Shown piece after piece: positions 12,201 to 21,300 of a stretch of 50,168 nt of DNA (positions are counted from its first letter, which is position 1; each line of letters begins with the position of its first letter). The notes under the pieces are model-generated. The model ran no database searches and was not told the origin of the DNA. It was given only the letters and a program-made list of their open reading frames with translations. This DNA is from a virus. The position numbers and the translations under genes are program-made. The stretch spans positions 1-50,168 of IMG/VR virus record IMGVR_UViG_3300027833_000073. One strand, written 5' to 3'.

Positions 12201-15200
12201 AAGTTCTGGTGTTTTAAATAGTGAAATTAACACGTATAGTAAAACAGCTAAAGACAATAAAGGTGCTGAAAAACACATTGGTATTTTAACAGATGGTAAA
12301 AAATACGAACTGTCAGAATACGAAGAGGCTAATATTAGACTAGCAAAAGCTTTGACTCTTACAAGGGCAGCTATACATAGTAATATTGATTTAAAAGCTA
12401 GCATAATAGACAATGTTGTAAACCCAAAAAATACAAGAATTATAGAGCAACATCCTTATTTTAATTATTTAACTAAAGCTGAACAGTATGCAATAGTAAC
12501 ACAAAAAATATCTGAAATTTTAGATGACCCAATGTTTGCAGACAATAGGTTCGGTGAGTACGTAGATGACAATGTTAGTTATAGATTTACATACGGTCAT
12601 GAAATACAAAAAATTAGACAAGAAAATAAGGTTGATAAACCAGCAGAGCCTTCTTCTGTAACACCACAATTTAAAACAGAAAAAATACACCCAGGAGTAG
12701 AAGTTAAAAGAAACTCTATAACAGAAGAAGAACAAAAAGAATTATTTGAAATGCTTAGCCCTTATATAATAGAGCAAGGAGCTAAAACAAATAAATCAAA
12801 GTCTGCACCAGTTATGATTGGTTTAGGTTTAAGATGGGATTATAAAAGTAACAACCCTAATTTAAATCCAATAAATGTAGGAGACATATTAGGAGGTCTA
12901 GGGCAGAAAGAAAAATATGGTTATTACGATAAAGCTATTGATGGTTCTGATTTACCACCTATAAATAATAGGCTAAAAGAATTAATGACCAAAGCAACAG
13001 GTATTGATGCTAGCAACTATGATGGCGCTATAGTTAATGTGTACAGAGATGATTCATTTATAAGTACACATCAAGATGTAGATGAATCTGCAGGTGCTAA
13101 AAAATACCCTGTTTTAGTAACTAACCTAGGTGGTTCAGGAAATCTATCACTAGAAAGAGTAGGCGTTCAACAAGTGAACTTAGACTCTGGTGATTCATAT
13201 GTGTTTGGTATTGACGGTGTTAATAGAGATGTGTTCCATAGAACGTTTCCTAATAATGCAGATGGATTCTTACCAGCTATTAGTACTAGGTTAGATGGTC
13301 AAAACTTTAAAGCAGGAGAGTATAGAATATCAATAACTCTTAGACGAGTGAAACCCCTTGAGTCAGGAATGCCTGCACAGCCTGCGCAGTTAAGTGACGC
13401 AGAAGTTGCAGAAACATACATGACTGGTAATGAGGTTATTAAAAAAAATAAGGTAGTTAGCTTTAAGCCAAACATGAATAAGCTAATGAACACTATTGAC
13501 TTTACAGAACAAATTAGATTAATACAAAAAGATTTTGCTGCTCTTCCAGGTTTTGTTAAAGACTTTTTTATAGCAAACGATTTTCTTGCAACAGGTTGGG
13601 GTAGTAACGGAAACTCTTTAACTCCGTTCTTTAATAAATCTTCATTAGACAAAATAAACACCACTTATAAATCTATAAAAGACGAAAGTGTAAGTACGTT
13701 TGAAAAAGATATTGAAAAATACGCTAAGAAGAATCCTAACTACATTAAAGTAAAGCGTAAGGACAAAGCACAAGAGACTACTATAAATGCTCGTAGAATG
13801 GCTGCAATGGCATATATGGCTATACATGGTAATGATTATGCATTTGATAATAACGGGTTGTTTAAAACATCTACAGAGCAAATAGGTTCTAACGAAAAAA
13901 ACACTGTTGTTACTATTGAAGACAATCATTTTAAATCTGATAGGTTAGTAGATAAAAAACAATATTTAGATAAAAATCTAACTAAGCGCCCTATTTTATA
14001 TTACGAAGGGTTTAGAGAAATTAACATGCTATCTGCTTTTAGCGACTTAATGACTAAAAACAAAACTGTTCAGTCTAACAACATTGTGTACAGTAATGGA
14101 ACAGACGATACTGTACAGTACAATCAAGTGCCAGTATGGGAGTTTGAAAAAGGTCAGTCTTATAAAGGGATTGGCGAGAAAATGTCACCTGAAGAATACG
14201 CACAGCGTAAAGGTTACGACATGGCTACTATTAGCCCAGACGAAAAAGAAAGGCTAGAGAAGGACTACATGATTTATGAAGAGTCTACTAAGTTAGTATC
14301 AAGATTGCATGATAAACTAATGCAAGAAGGTATAGACAACGTAGAAGGCTATAGATACAACAATCTTAAAGGCACAGAAAAAAATAATCAAAAGAATTCT
14401 ATAGATGCTAAGTTTAAACAAGCTCAAGGTTTGTTTAGAGAATACAATGACGCTTTAACACACGATAAGTTTATATTGTCTGATTCTTTACAGCAGAACT
14501 TGTTTAAGAAAACGCAAGGGCCAATAGAGGCTAATATAGATGAATATGCAGCAGACCCATTAAGAAGGTTTTTAGAATTTCATTTTGGAAATCATATATC
14601 TGAATATCAAATATCTGAATGGGAGTTTGTTAATGGAAAAGACTTTGTAGAATCTATTACACAAGCTGAAAAAGATAAAGATATATCTGATTTAAATATG
14701 TGGCTGTCTCCAGGAGATTTTGGTAAAAGTAAACCTGCAGTTGCATATATTAATAAAAACATGAAAATGACCCACATGAAGTACACAAGGAATCTTAACC
14801 TTGTTACTAAAGAGATGAACGATAAACTCGAAGGGTTGTTTAAGTTAAAGTTTGGTAATAGTATAGAAGGTAAGGCTAAAAAGTTCTGGATGAAATATTC
14901 ACCTGTAGGAAACAAATCTATAGTTGACACGTTATTTGAAAACTTAGTAGTACATACAACTGGATTAAAAAAAGTTATACAAAAAGACGGTTCTGTTATA
15001 TACAGAGACATGTCAAATACTAAATTAAACCCTGAGTTATTTAAGTCTGATGGTAGCATAAAAGATGGGGCAAACACTGTATATAGTAGGTTAGCTAAAG
15101 AAGAACAAGACTACCTAAAGATGTATACAAAGTTTACTAAATTTTATTCAGGTCTAATAGAAAACAAAGAGCTTTACTCACAATCAAAAGGTGCTACATA

Positions 15201-17148
15201 CATACCTGGTATATCGTCATCTAAATGGGAGACATTACAGCGAAGAGGTTTGTTTGGTGTTTATTTTCAAGCCTTTAGAGGTGACAATGATTTGCACGAC
15301 TTACAAATTACTGCTGTAAATCCACTTACAGGAAACACTGAAACGTTAGATTATTTTAGTTGGAAATCTATTTTCTTATATAGAAGTGAAGATGATAATT
15401 CATTTGTAGTAAAAGAAGTACAAGGTAGTGACGGCTCAACAAGAAGTACGTACTCGAATGTATCTAACAAACAGTCAGGTGTTGAACGTATTGTTAGTTT
15501 TGAACAAATCAAAGAAAGGGCTAGACAAATAATGAAGTCTGGTACTGATGATGCAAACAGACCAGTGATGAAAAGCTCGCCCATCAATGATGTAATGGCA
15601 CTAGAGTCAGAAGCTGCAATGAATAGATTTAACGCAAAGCAGTCTATGTCTTCATCGTATTTAGCTACAATGAACCTACATAAAGCTTTGTTAAACTATG
15701 TTCAGATATTTATGTTTCAACATGGTACTGCATATAGAGATGGAGAAACATTTAAGTTTTTAAAGTTTGATATTGATGACCGTGAGTTTAATGAGGCTTC
15801 TTTTAATTTAGATGATGCTAATAAAAAAGAAAACAAACTTGCGTTCACTGGATTTGAAGACAAGAAGCAAGAAATAGATGCTGCTATAGCAAATCTTGGT
15901 AGTGGTAAGTATTACGATAGTAATATTAAAATAGGAACAGGAAAAAACAAAAACGCTATTAACTACTTACAAAAAGTTGTTAAAAGACATCTTATAAATA
16001 AAGAAAGAGGTTTTACTTTTAGTGGTGTAGAAGCAGAGTCAGGAATAACAAACTTTTTTGTTAACTGGACTATGTATATAGCGTTAGGTTTAAATGTACC
16101 TGCAGCTATTGGTAACGTAATGATTGGTAAATACAACGCTTGGAGACAAATGGGTATTGGCGACATGGCTAAAGGAGAAGAAAGATTTTGGGGTGTAAGT
16201 AGTGAAAAAGGCTACGACTCAAACAAAATGAAGAAGTCACGAGCTATGATAGAAGAGTTTGGTATACTTACATATAGAGCAGAAGAAATTGCAGAAGGTG
16301 TAGGTGGAAGCTCTTTAAGTTCTTTGATATTTGCACCAATGATTGCTGCAGAACAATGGATACAACATGCTGCCTTTTTAGGCGCTCTAACCGATGAACA
16401 GTGGAATGCCTATGAGTTAAACAAGAACGGAGATTTAGTTCTCAAAAAAGGTGCTAACCCTATAACACAAGAAGAGTTAGCTATATTAGAAAGAGATGTA
16501 GTAAACGTACAAGGTCGTGGGTATTCTGAAACAGATAGTAGAATGATACAACTTTATTCTTTATCTAACATGACTATGCAATTTAAAAGATGGTTTCCAA
16601 CATTCTTAAGAGATAGATTTGGTAAAGAAGATATAGACGACTTAGGTACTTTACGTATGGGTTCTATACCTGCAGTTGCAGACTTTATGGCCAAAATGAA
16701 AGAAGAAGGAAAACAATACGATATACGTAAATGGAACGAAGAGCTTAAAAAGCTACCTAAACACAAAAGAGATGCAGTGCTAAGATGGTGGAGAGGAACA
16801 CAAGGTGTTGTTATAGTAGCTATGTTAATGGGTATGGCAGGAATGGCAATGGATGACGACGAAAAGAAAGATAACCCAGCATATGAAATGATGGAAAAAC
16901 TTCTTGGAGATATGTTATTAATTGTTAACGCGCCTAAACTTGTGTATATGGGTAACATACCAGCTTTAAATACGTTTAAAAACTTAAATTTAGCTGTATA
17001 CCACGCTGCAGTTGGTAGTGAATACTCGCGTAAGTCTAAGTACGGTGAAAAAGGAGATAAAAAGTTTGTATCAAATCTTGCACAGCTTTTACCATCACCT
17101 GCTCGTATTCCGTTGACACTTTCTGAAAAGAAGAAAAGAACTTTGTAA
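3265..17148 (+). CDS. Giant 4627-aa polyvalent virion protein: zincin, RNAP-like DxDGD and AlkB domains
   Basis: One uninterrupted 13,884-nt frame. In order: Pro/Asn-rich head (1-100); Gly/Ala-rich hydrophobic helices (about 181-345), as in proteins that open a DNA-ejection channel; helical region; acidic linker (about 780-815); HExxH at H981/E982/H985 (FFHENFHGF), a zincin protease signature; long helical region; RNA-polymerase-type region with IAIHP followed by SDLDGD (D2592, D2594, D2596), the double-psi barrel Mg-binding motif, with candidate partner lysines K2242 and K2289/K2290; AlkB-type dioxygenase with H3269-x-D3271, H3325 and R3354/R3360 (RISITLRR); C-terminal part with a membrane-like segment near 4262-4286, MQFKRWFPTFLRDRFG at 4438 and a TM helix near 4514-4532. 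Phage polyvalent proteins are known to string such effector domains together and enter the host with the DNA. The motifs are seen; catalysis and packaging are inferred. Confidence 0.93.
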   Translation: MAEDSLWNPNVGTPQEGINEYDQSLNSNFDKPDVNDGLNPPNQNVAQSAQPEPSQEDSGMWGYTEQARLEQNQMSPNPIPDIPEAGRPGIDYDMGVVEKVGKSLMVGFGDMFQSVGDMVDFFDGSPSNAIELQVFGTQSDKPISDSLHNFAEYLQSYGDDVPGLTDLQDVTFESLLEPDFWMTSVARSLPFALSLMIPAGAAARGVGLLTKGAKFEAAAAAIAAGGRSIGLSANVSTALAATNLIKTGAATVAAGATSNFLEGAALAGQAMNEAIAQGVPVEDARLVGEQVMKDNLLSMGADIAQYALFMGAGGVGWAAKKGLQGLSGTVVGKTATAASKKAAIAALKNPGMTSVIKRASKILGAGAANGLTDGMIEQFQEVYQDWSVQRRIADAKGEDFPDYLEFFQDKEQLPTRVVSFATSLLMSGASNMIRTASENRVFLDKSLDDRLESHELLDIFNNEVEAGEYVTNKPTYTVDPTTGEPVEKDNITVLKAEQMQELGRDTAARTMIMNAVRGGVAETARVMEFLGAQLQAGTISESQMEMYQSTLTEVQDAVAKYPTQNLNNKQKTKLVAHAWLNNTVTQAIAKQIEDFDAQINEIQSLVDDGTQKQPWADGEIAGINVAKEQALKELKSIKSSSSETIRQIYKEAEQQTAKDVFQKNVAPLLDSAAQKASKGESLTSEEQEAVDNNKAAYKSYTESYTKVDAINKASEKLGKNISDYESTVNEDGSVEFKKSENGNTNVVTVDKDGNVTEKNSRTSDIVDEAVENLEQEAEQNQDSETTEDDGGIDEAINKEESVEAETINTEINSKNSTAGAIKLALENNLDISSLIGKGSGKNKRILKADVQRLLDVVNNTPEGQDDGQGRLFNSLLEGAKLINKQVAKSAKKVFSKETYGSVVSYVKKHMAKRRIKNAFIIGQGSERVLQSLFADKAADGLISSAIMTDIAKKGTNFLGYMAGLSVFIDADSEYADETFFHENFHGFRKLYGHLPEVQAMMKAIVDQEIYNSIKMTYARNIVYSHKRIAGSGTILQKQALKVINRNRGANNKIATTINEYSQMKGESITFELHKEFYESSLEILKKEGYVELESTNQTNIQDEALTKLAGIYGAENQDMFIADPAKRKAYNESMKSWKSKIASAFTKEEAEFSLEKASKGQYKKGDGLDLEESFAQIKDLIATKEKRYSNLKESPSTLDIQALERDAVRKEIRTVLVGERDNIIKAAQDFKSKDLPKILEESSTGETDVDAQLEDIKSKIATSSAFRKLRVGLVQKILSPYKPGTEDFNTVREMLLTDEKYLSNIMNSFFQSKLQEDAINELNQQMIMFDNNTMEALRDDIDDESGAMLAQILDEHEHMSDKFYKIVRMFIEKEKYIGSNSISGRELKMVTNKENIMRGLKKLSLEYPSAEMFVTEAQELIEKRNFNPDVLEKVTGNFLHFLSTEIDSVGQDIFSAVLLQFRSMTTEKGLMIKDGTWALAMTTQMRRDINKAHNTVRENWEQSLTYRNEETRGEWLKSLAETRISSYNAIKFNSAQTRQDKDKYYKRINLKNTQQHYDIYRNYEARLDISRGLAKLLYETNGFNDKNVLDFINRNMLPSDMQLTFKQFKEQSIKDENGNIYSIQNYFTKERIEEMFWKTIAVDSTLQEQYNEEIGLKRFQQIAERDVLNQILGNSFYDVEMSRHLKSLKVNISDEKKQEIRNIYQQKIADRFQESKWTNALQEQNEAYIVQADSLYMYDFSVKEGKDIDGLTFESGKVDEDNPNSTSRTFFIKSGTDVNEVQIKKDGTYKVVKSYHKKEYGSVSLFVVSVQDNPDVRAVFQDLKGLSYSSKQIIGAILDDTNEGYMSNQISPESNQINKVLRKYFLEYHKDSLSDYIKENKSAFLSMFTYGKKAIHVNPYAMGMAQEDVLSPSYYELNYRTNDGDLDNVVDRNRMTNTAVTTADFNQILLAIENGNDTYHQVIKDYSDKSRRYYAKAYTIKTREEAFRKLKDLVDYHKAKTQSIVDKHNDTNNDFDIHLVVGADIIAKLEESGYLIDQLEVDNRGALKGTRGQLNLLDDEIFKLTIDGESYDLSNIKEHSRMMSVLSGRVDLGGDVSTQLLASVNYFVNKYWLQDLNASTMEEQSFVMKNKRATGWIANHDSTFAGERVELIVFKDVEVTNEDLVHKVQVLGPNGLESVDIAAETMDSASYVTEETANRIINKHGNIVDVKGSFKFVGYGRNIDNKKIASFFGQESNQFYAKGHTIVLNEKTQGPLKSIYKALKAREKYNKDNGLHLNNVMAYANDAIKKGLVYGKGDKQKNHLGLNEWASLLKEGDEAVNNFINSYSYDEMSDNYGYDGRFFGIQGELDKDSKTATASKQMFSNIQLFLDHPNSEVRKAAQAIAISHISALEEQTNSSEVMTKSREDLLLGKIEDESFATTLKTLLEDGYTDMPAMRDALLKLLQAKIVKGATKLRTGGTLSLQESDVLYGWKAGEVKDVVQTDLSLKPMSVIANTNSPKYKGKKKAEGYKVQVAEAAISSHMAEQLGLTSDDYDSKTGKIKDEKQVEFLATRIPAGSSGSTVVLKSAYVALKPGNTIAIHPTVSAILGSDLDGDMLHINTINTSENLSPLQEKTNTLTQSIMDMYKMPEIQNSLTKEVEFKSVMKATDSVLESGASDIANDFSLLGAHQMYGQTKGNAPMIALIASQNLVYNYISKGNPSIMFEGKELSFTDSQGDIIPLSKELKTLDNNFTEDGGGTWYEITKYLNLILDDGKNNKRAKYGFMKNTGSAFVMLLKMGVRPEKIASFMKSTQWNSNPLYMFYDEQENRLELESKLKEALLKRLPKKEATQLKNASHEKLIDAVYSKDGKLSFDLSNTNEIDQLALFLTFQKVNDDIFSISHFLSLDKAFSAEPIIAMSRHHKGLSALANQTSKDLLVDTIGSKMGNEGSFFRRSVKLHSKLLNKLFTEDPEYSNGYTYGLLGAMQIDGLKDKSGVHSSSGVLNSEINTYSKTAKDNKGAEKHIGILTDGKKYELSEYEEANIRLAKALTLTRAAIHSNIDLKASIIDNVVNPKNTRIIEQHPYFNYLTKAEQYAIVTQKISEILDDPMFADNRFGEYVDDNVSYRFTYGHEIQKIRQENKVDKPAEPSSVTPQFKTEKIHPGVEVKRNSITEEEQKELFEMLSPYIIEQGAKTNKSKSAPVMIGLGLRWDYKSNNPNLNPINVGDILGGLGQKEKYGYYDKAIDGSDLPPINNRLKELMTKATGIDASNYDGAIVNVYRDDSFISTHQDVDESAGAKKYPVLVTNLGGSGNLSLERVGVQQVNLDSGDSYVFGIDGVNRDVFHRTFPNNADGFLPAISTRLDGQNFKAGEYRISITLRRVKPLESGMPAQPAQLSDAEVAETYMTGNEVIKKNKVVSFKPNMNKLMNTIDFTEQIRLIQKDFAALPGFVKDFFIANDFLATGWGSNGNSLTPFFNKSSLDKINTTYKSIKDESVSTFEKDIEKYAKKNPNYIKVKRKDKAQETTINARRMAAMAYMAIHGNDYAFDNNGLFKTSTEQIGSNEKNTVVTIEDNHFKSDRLVDKKQYLDKNLTKRPILYYEGFREINMLSAFSDLMTKNKTVQSNNIVYSNGTDDTVQYNQVPVWEFEKGQSYKGIGEKMSPEEYAQRKGYDMATISPDEKERLEKDYMIYEESTKLVSRLHDKLMQEGIDNVEGYRYNNLKGTEKNNQKNSIDAKFKQAQGLFREYNDALTHDKFILSDSLQQNLFKKTQGPIEANIDEYAADPLRRFLEFHFGNHISEYQISEWEFVNGKDFVESITQAEKDKDISDLNMWLSPGDFGKSKPAVAYINKNMKMTHMKYTRNLNLVTKEMNDKLEGLFKLKFGNSIEGKAKKFWMKYSPVGNKSIVDTLFENLVVHTTGLKKVIQKDGSVIYRDMSNTKLNPELFKSDGSIKDGANTVYSRLAKEEQDYLKMYTKFTKFYSGLIENKELYSQSKGATYIPGISSSKWETLQRRGLFGVYFQAFRGDNDLHDLQITAVNPLTGNTETLDYFSWKSIFLYRSEDDNSFVVKEVQGSDGSTRSTYSNVSNKQSGVERIVSFEQIKERARQIMKSGTDDANRPVMKSSPINDVMALESEAAMNRFNAKQSMSSSYLATMNLHKALLNYVQIFMFQHGTAYRDGETFKFLKFDIDDREFNEASFNLDDANKKENKLAFTGFEDKKQEIDAAIANLGSGKYYDSNIKIGTGKNKNAINYLQKVVKRHLINKERGFTFSGVEAESGITNFFVNWTMYIALGLNVPAAIGNVMIGKYNAWRQMGIGDMAKGEERFWGVSSEKGYDSNKMKKSRAMIEEFGILTYRAEEIAEGVGGSSLSSLIFAPMIAAEQWIQHAAFLGALTDEQWNAYELNKNGDLVLKKGANPITQEELAILERDVVNVQGRGYSETDSRMIQLYSLSNMTMQFKRWFPTFLRDRFGKEDIDDLGTLRMGSIPAVADFMAKMKEEGKQYDIRKWNEELKKLPKHKRDAVLRWWRGTQGVVIVAMLMGMAGMAMDDDEKKDNPAYEMMEKLLGDMLLIVNAPKLVYMGNIPALNTFKNLNLAVYHAAVGSEYSRKSKYGEKGDKKFVSNLAQLLPSPARIPLTLSEKKKRTL

Positions 17149-17171
17149 GAAAAGCTAAGTAAAATAATTAC

Positions 17172-17179
17172 TATATTTG
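17172..17179 (+). promoter_or_regulatory. Possible Bacteroidota -7 promoter element
   Basis: TATATTTG fits the Bacteroidota -7 consensus TAnnTTTG and lies 17 nt before the ATG of the first tail-cassette gene, in the 48-nt gap after the giant gene. The nearest upstream TTTG (17142-17145) is 26 nt away, longer than the usual 19-21, so the site is only plausible. It would let the tail cassette be transcribed separately from the giant gene. Confidence 0.35.
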
Positions 17180-17196
17180 TTAGATAAAATTATACA

Positions 17197-17769
17197 ATGG
17201 CATTAGAACTAAATAGCGACATAGCTGTAGAGCTTAACATAACTGCAAGAAAAGGTGATTCTTTTTTAGCTAAGTTAAGTGTTGAAGATGAAAATGGTTT
17301 GCCGTATGATTTACGTGGTTCACAAAGTTCGGGGGTTGATAGTACAAATGGTCAAATAACTGCCTATCAAGGTAAAATGACTATAAAAAAAGCAGGAACA
17401 GAATTTGAGGCTTTAAACGTGTATTCATATTGGTGGAAAGATAAGTTAATAAATAACGTTGTTCCAACCTTGGCAAGAACAGGTCATTGGTCAGGAGATA
17501 AATCGACTGCTAATGGAAGTCAAACTCTAGGTAGTACAACTGCAAGTTATGCTGGTATATGGTTTAAGTCAAGTGGAGGAAATGCAGGAGACACTATTCA
17601 AATTAATATACCTTCTGAGTACATGAATTTACCTGCTGGTGTGTACGAATATGATTTTCAGACAAGAAACAAAACATTATACACAGCAGCTGACTCTGAT
17701 TCAGGCGCTTCATATACAACTTGGATGTATGGAACTTTTACAATAACTAACGACATAACTAAGCAATGA
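17197..17769 (+). CDS. Beta-rich tail/baseplate protein, paralogue 1 of 3
   Basis: 190 residues, no signal peptide. It shares a scaffold with the products at 26516-27094 and 27097-27996: an N-terminal strand ending ITARKGDSF followed by a short beta repeat, and near the C-terminus LPAGVYEYDF then TTWMYGTFTI. The N-terminal pattern recalls BppU/DUF2479 upper-baseplate domains, a weak resemblance. First gene after the giant gene, with a possible promoter in front, and overlapping the next gene by 4 nt (ATGA). Probably a baseplate or fibre-attachment protein; the exact role is not shown. Confidence 0.75.
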   Translation: MALELNSDIAVELNITARKGDSFLAKLSVEDENGLPYDLRGSQSSGVDSTNGQITAYQGKMTIKKAGTEFEALNVYSYWWKDKLINNVVPTLARTGHWSGDKSTANGSQTLGSTTASYAGIWFKSSGGNAGDTIQINIPSEYMNLPAGVYEYDFQTRNKTLYTAADSDSGASYTTWMYGTFTITNDITKQ

Positions 17770-18290
17770 CGGTAATAATTAATCCAATAGAGCAAATGCA
17801 GACTATTGCTATTAACTCAGCTGGTGTAGGATTAGGTTCGTTACCTAATGGAGCAACAGAAAGTCTAATAGAATTAAAGTACGATTTTGATAATATACCA
17901 AATTTTGATAACGGATTGCAAAAGGGTGATTTGTGCATACTGCAAACTACAGCTTCAGGACAAGAAGGTAGTTATGAATCACTTTCTTTATTGAAAGCCG
18001 ATACTAACACTTCAAATCAAAGCACAAAAAATGTGTTTATATTTATTAGTAGAATAAATGGTATTTTTACTTTAATGCATAAAGGTTATGTAGAGTATGA
18101 AAATTTAGAAGGTGGACTACAATCATGGCGAGCAGGTGAAACTCTTTATGTAAATGAAGGTAAGTTATCTTTATCACCACCACAAACTTCAAATAATTGG
18201 GTGAAATCTATAGGGTTTTGCTTTCCTAATATTAATAACAAATTACTTATTTGGTTTGAACCAGATAGTACAGTATTTACAATAGCATAA
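17766..18290 (+). CDS. Beta-rich virion surface protein, unknown
   Basis: 174 residues, overlapping the upstream gene by 4 nt, so coupled translation is likely. The C-terminal half (RAGETLYVNEGKLSLSPP, then KSIGF and a LIWFEPD ending) has the pattern of small beta domains seen on phage fibres and head-decoration proteins, where material properties switch between 'LYV..G.L' and 'VGF' strands. No cysteine pairs, no membrane segment. It sits between two structural genes, so a tail or fibre role is the best guess. Confidence 0.65.
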   Translation: MTVIINPIEQMQTIAINSAGVGLGSLPNGATESLIELKYDFDNIPNFDNGLQKGDLCILQTTASGQEGSYESLSLLKADTNTSNQSTKNVFIFISRINGIFTLMHKGYVEYENLEGGLQSWRAGETLYVNEGKLSLSPPQTSNNWVKSIGFCFPNINNKLLIWFEPDSTVFTIA

Positions 18291-18307
18291 TTAAAAAAAA
18301 ATAAAAC

Positions 18308-21300
18308 ATGGCAAATTATCCATTAATAACTGGTAACACTAATACGGCTTTAAATGCTATCACAACTGAGGCAGTAGGCATCCAAAAAATATCATTGACT
18401 AACTCAGTTAATGGTAAATTAGACCAATATGTTATACTTACTATTAAAAGTTTGGGAGATGTTGGTACAGCTGTAGATATAACAAAAATTTCTACAGTAG
18501 ACGAAAACGATGTTGATTCGGACACTTTATTAAGTGAAACAGGAAATGGTTATGAGAAACAAAAAAATTCTGCATATCAGTCTAGACTTTTTACTATTTC
18601 TCCTTTACAAAAAACTGCAACTACTTGGGTACAAGAAGAACCATTTATAGGTGTAGTTGATGCTAATCATAATGTACAACAAAGACATACTGCAAGCTGG
18701 GCAACTGGTTCAGGAGACCATGCTGTTCCTGCTGCCACCGTATTAGAAGCAAATACAGCATCGTCGTATTGTATAATAAATTCAGCTGGTGAAGCATTAG
18801 AGCTTAACTCAACTAACACATATGCAGCAGCTATTGCTGCAGGACACTCTATTGTACCTTTACATAATCATCAATACATTGTTGATAATAATATACCAAA
18901 AGGACAATATGTAAACTTTTTAATAAGAGCTTCTGCAACAACTGGTTTTGATACAAATATTACACATAAACTATTAATTAATCATGATGCTAATGTTCTA
19001 TATTCTGGTACAAATCAAAATTTTGAAATTAGTTTAAACGCTTCTTCTTTAAATATATTTCAGCTTGTTGCTGAATTTAATTCAAATTCTATAACACAAG
19101 GCGCTGATTTAGGTGCACGTTATTCAACTATGAATTTTATACCAACTAATGAGATAACTGGAAATTCGTGGAGATATGACAAGTTTGCATTTTCAGGAAT
19201 GGATTTTGCTGCAGATGAATTTACTTTACCATTAGCTCTTGATGGTAATACCGATATTGCATCTGCTCAATTGGCAAATGCTGATTCCTATCAAGGAAGT
19301 TGGCTTCTGAGTACAGAAAAACAAAATACTTTAGCAGGCTTAAGTCAAATGTTTACTACTAATATAAGGGTTTATGATAATTCTTTTGTAAAACAACTAT
19401 TTGAAGTTAGACAAACAAAAAGCTTGTTAGAAAATATAAACTTTAATGACAATAGACAAGAAGCAGGTAATGAATTTGTTCGAACTATTAAACATTTAAA
19501 TTCAGCATACACTACTGATGGTGAAATATCACAAGCTGGTGTTGTGTATGAGTCGTCTCCATCGTCTAATGGTGTATATACTAACTTTAGTTTATCTGAT
19601 ATAAAATTAGACCAAACAGAATCTATAGAAGTTAAAATAGATGATGACAAAATAGAAGATATAGATTATACTTTTTCAACTGGTGTATATTCTTTATATA
19701 CATATCATGCTGATTATGCTGAAAAAAATGGAACTATCGATAATTACAGTGTAACTCCTAGTTCTAGTACATCCGCAAGTTTAATTCCACACGTGTCAGA
19801 TGTAAATATTAAATTTAAAGGAACAAATGATAAATTAACAGGTGTTGCACAACACCCAATGTATACTTGGGCGTATAGTAATTATTCTAAAGGTTTAACT
19901 GAGCACAACGTAACTATAAATACGCTAGAAACTCAAGATTTAATAAACTTTAATGGTTTATCAACTTCTAACTTGATTACAAACGAACAGCTTTACTGTA
20001 AAGACTCTAATGTTGATGTATCTGTTAAAGTAGCAGCAGGCGAATCAAATTTAGCTCCTAGAACAGATTCAGAAGTTGCATCAACGGTTGTGCCTGATGT
20101 TGCAAATCCAAATAAGTATTACACTGTATATGCAGATAAGGAAGTGCCTGAACAATCAACTATAACTTCTTTAGCCAGAAACGGCAACGGAGTCTATTCA
20201 GGTAGAAATACAGAAGGTCATCTAGAAGTAGATGTTGAATTTAGAGCAGCAAAAACAAGTTGGCAACCTGGTAGTGCTTATTATGGAACTAATAGAATTC
20301 CTTGGTTTCATTTATTTAACGAGTACAAACTTAAAACAGCTCATACTACTGTTAGACCATTAATTAATTTTACGTATGACGAAGACAAATGCGGCGTACA
20401 TGAAGTTACGCGATTAGAGTTTTATGGTATTCCTAGTCTAAAAACAGCTACAAATTCTAGTATATTAGATGGTCCTTTTGATTGGTCATCAGATAGTAGT
20501 CGTGAGTTTAGACAAACATCTAGAGTTGTATTAATAACTGCAGATTCAGATTCATTAACACATAGAGTTGCTGCTGATGTTGATTTAGCTTCGTATGTTG
20601 TAGGAATGGAAGTGTTTGGTTTAACAGGCTATTTCGAAGGTAGAAACTTTATTGGGGAAGTAGTTCCACATGGTTCTAACGCAACTATTATAAAATTAGT
20701 TCAAGAAGGTGCTGACGGTCAAGCTGGAAGTACACCATCTGTAAGTATTGCAGCTACAGATAATCAAGGAATTACTGTTGAAATAGGTAAGCCAACACAA
20801 AAAGTTAATTTTACAAGAGACAACTATCCTTACACCACTTTAGGAAACTTTGAAGAAAGAGCAAGAGTTCAAAAAACTTATGGTTCAGATTTAAGTTATT
20901 ACAATCCTGAAATTCAACCAATAGACTTAAAAGTTCAAGATAGAATAGTAAACCGACAAGTACCTTTATCAGCCTACGTTGCTCTTTGGAATGGAATGTT
21001 TGTAGAAAATAATTTAGCTGTAAACCAAGAAGCAGTAGTAACTTCAAATGCAATAGCTGAGTTTCCACAAAAAACTACAGTTGTTAATTATAGTCCAAAA
21101 GAAAAAAGCATCACTTATAATGCCGCTGAAATACCTAGTGAAAGATATTACAGTCAAGAATACAATACTGACGTTTATTTAGGTGATGCAATGGCTATGT
21201 ATTATGAAACAATTTTATTGCCTTTAGAAGGTATTTATTCTCATACAATGGATTTTTTCTTAACTAATTTAGGTGTAGAAGATGTAATCTTTAATTCTGC

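Noticed and set aside
4068-16958. Minus-strand ORFs opposite the giant gene
   Set aside because: They mirror codon bias of the giant frame, have no leaders or coupled junctions, and give hydrophobic/Ser-rich nonsense.
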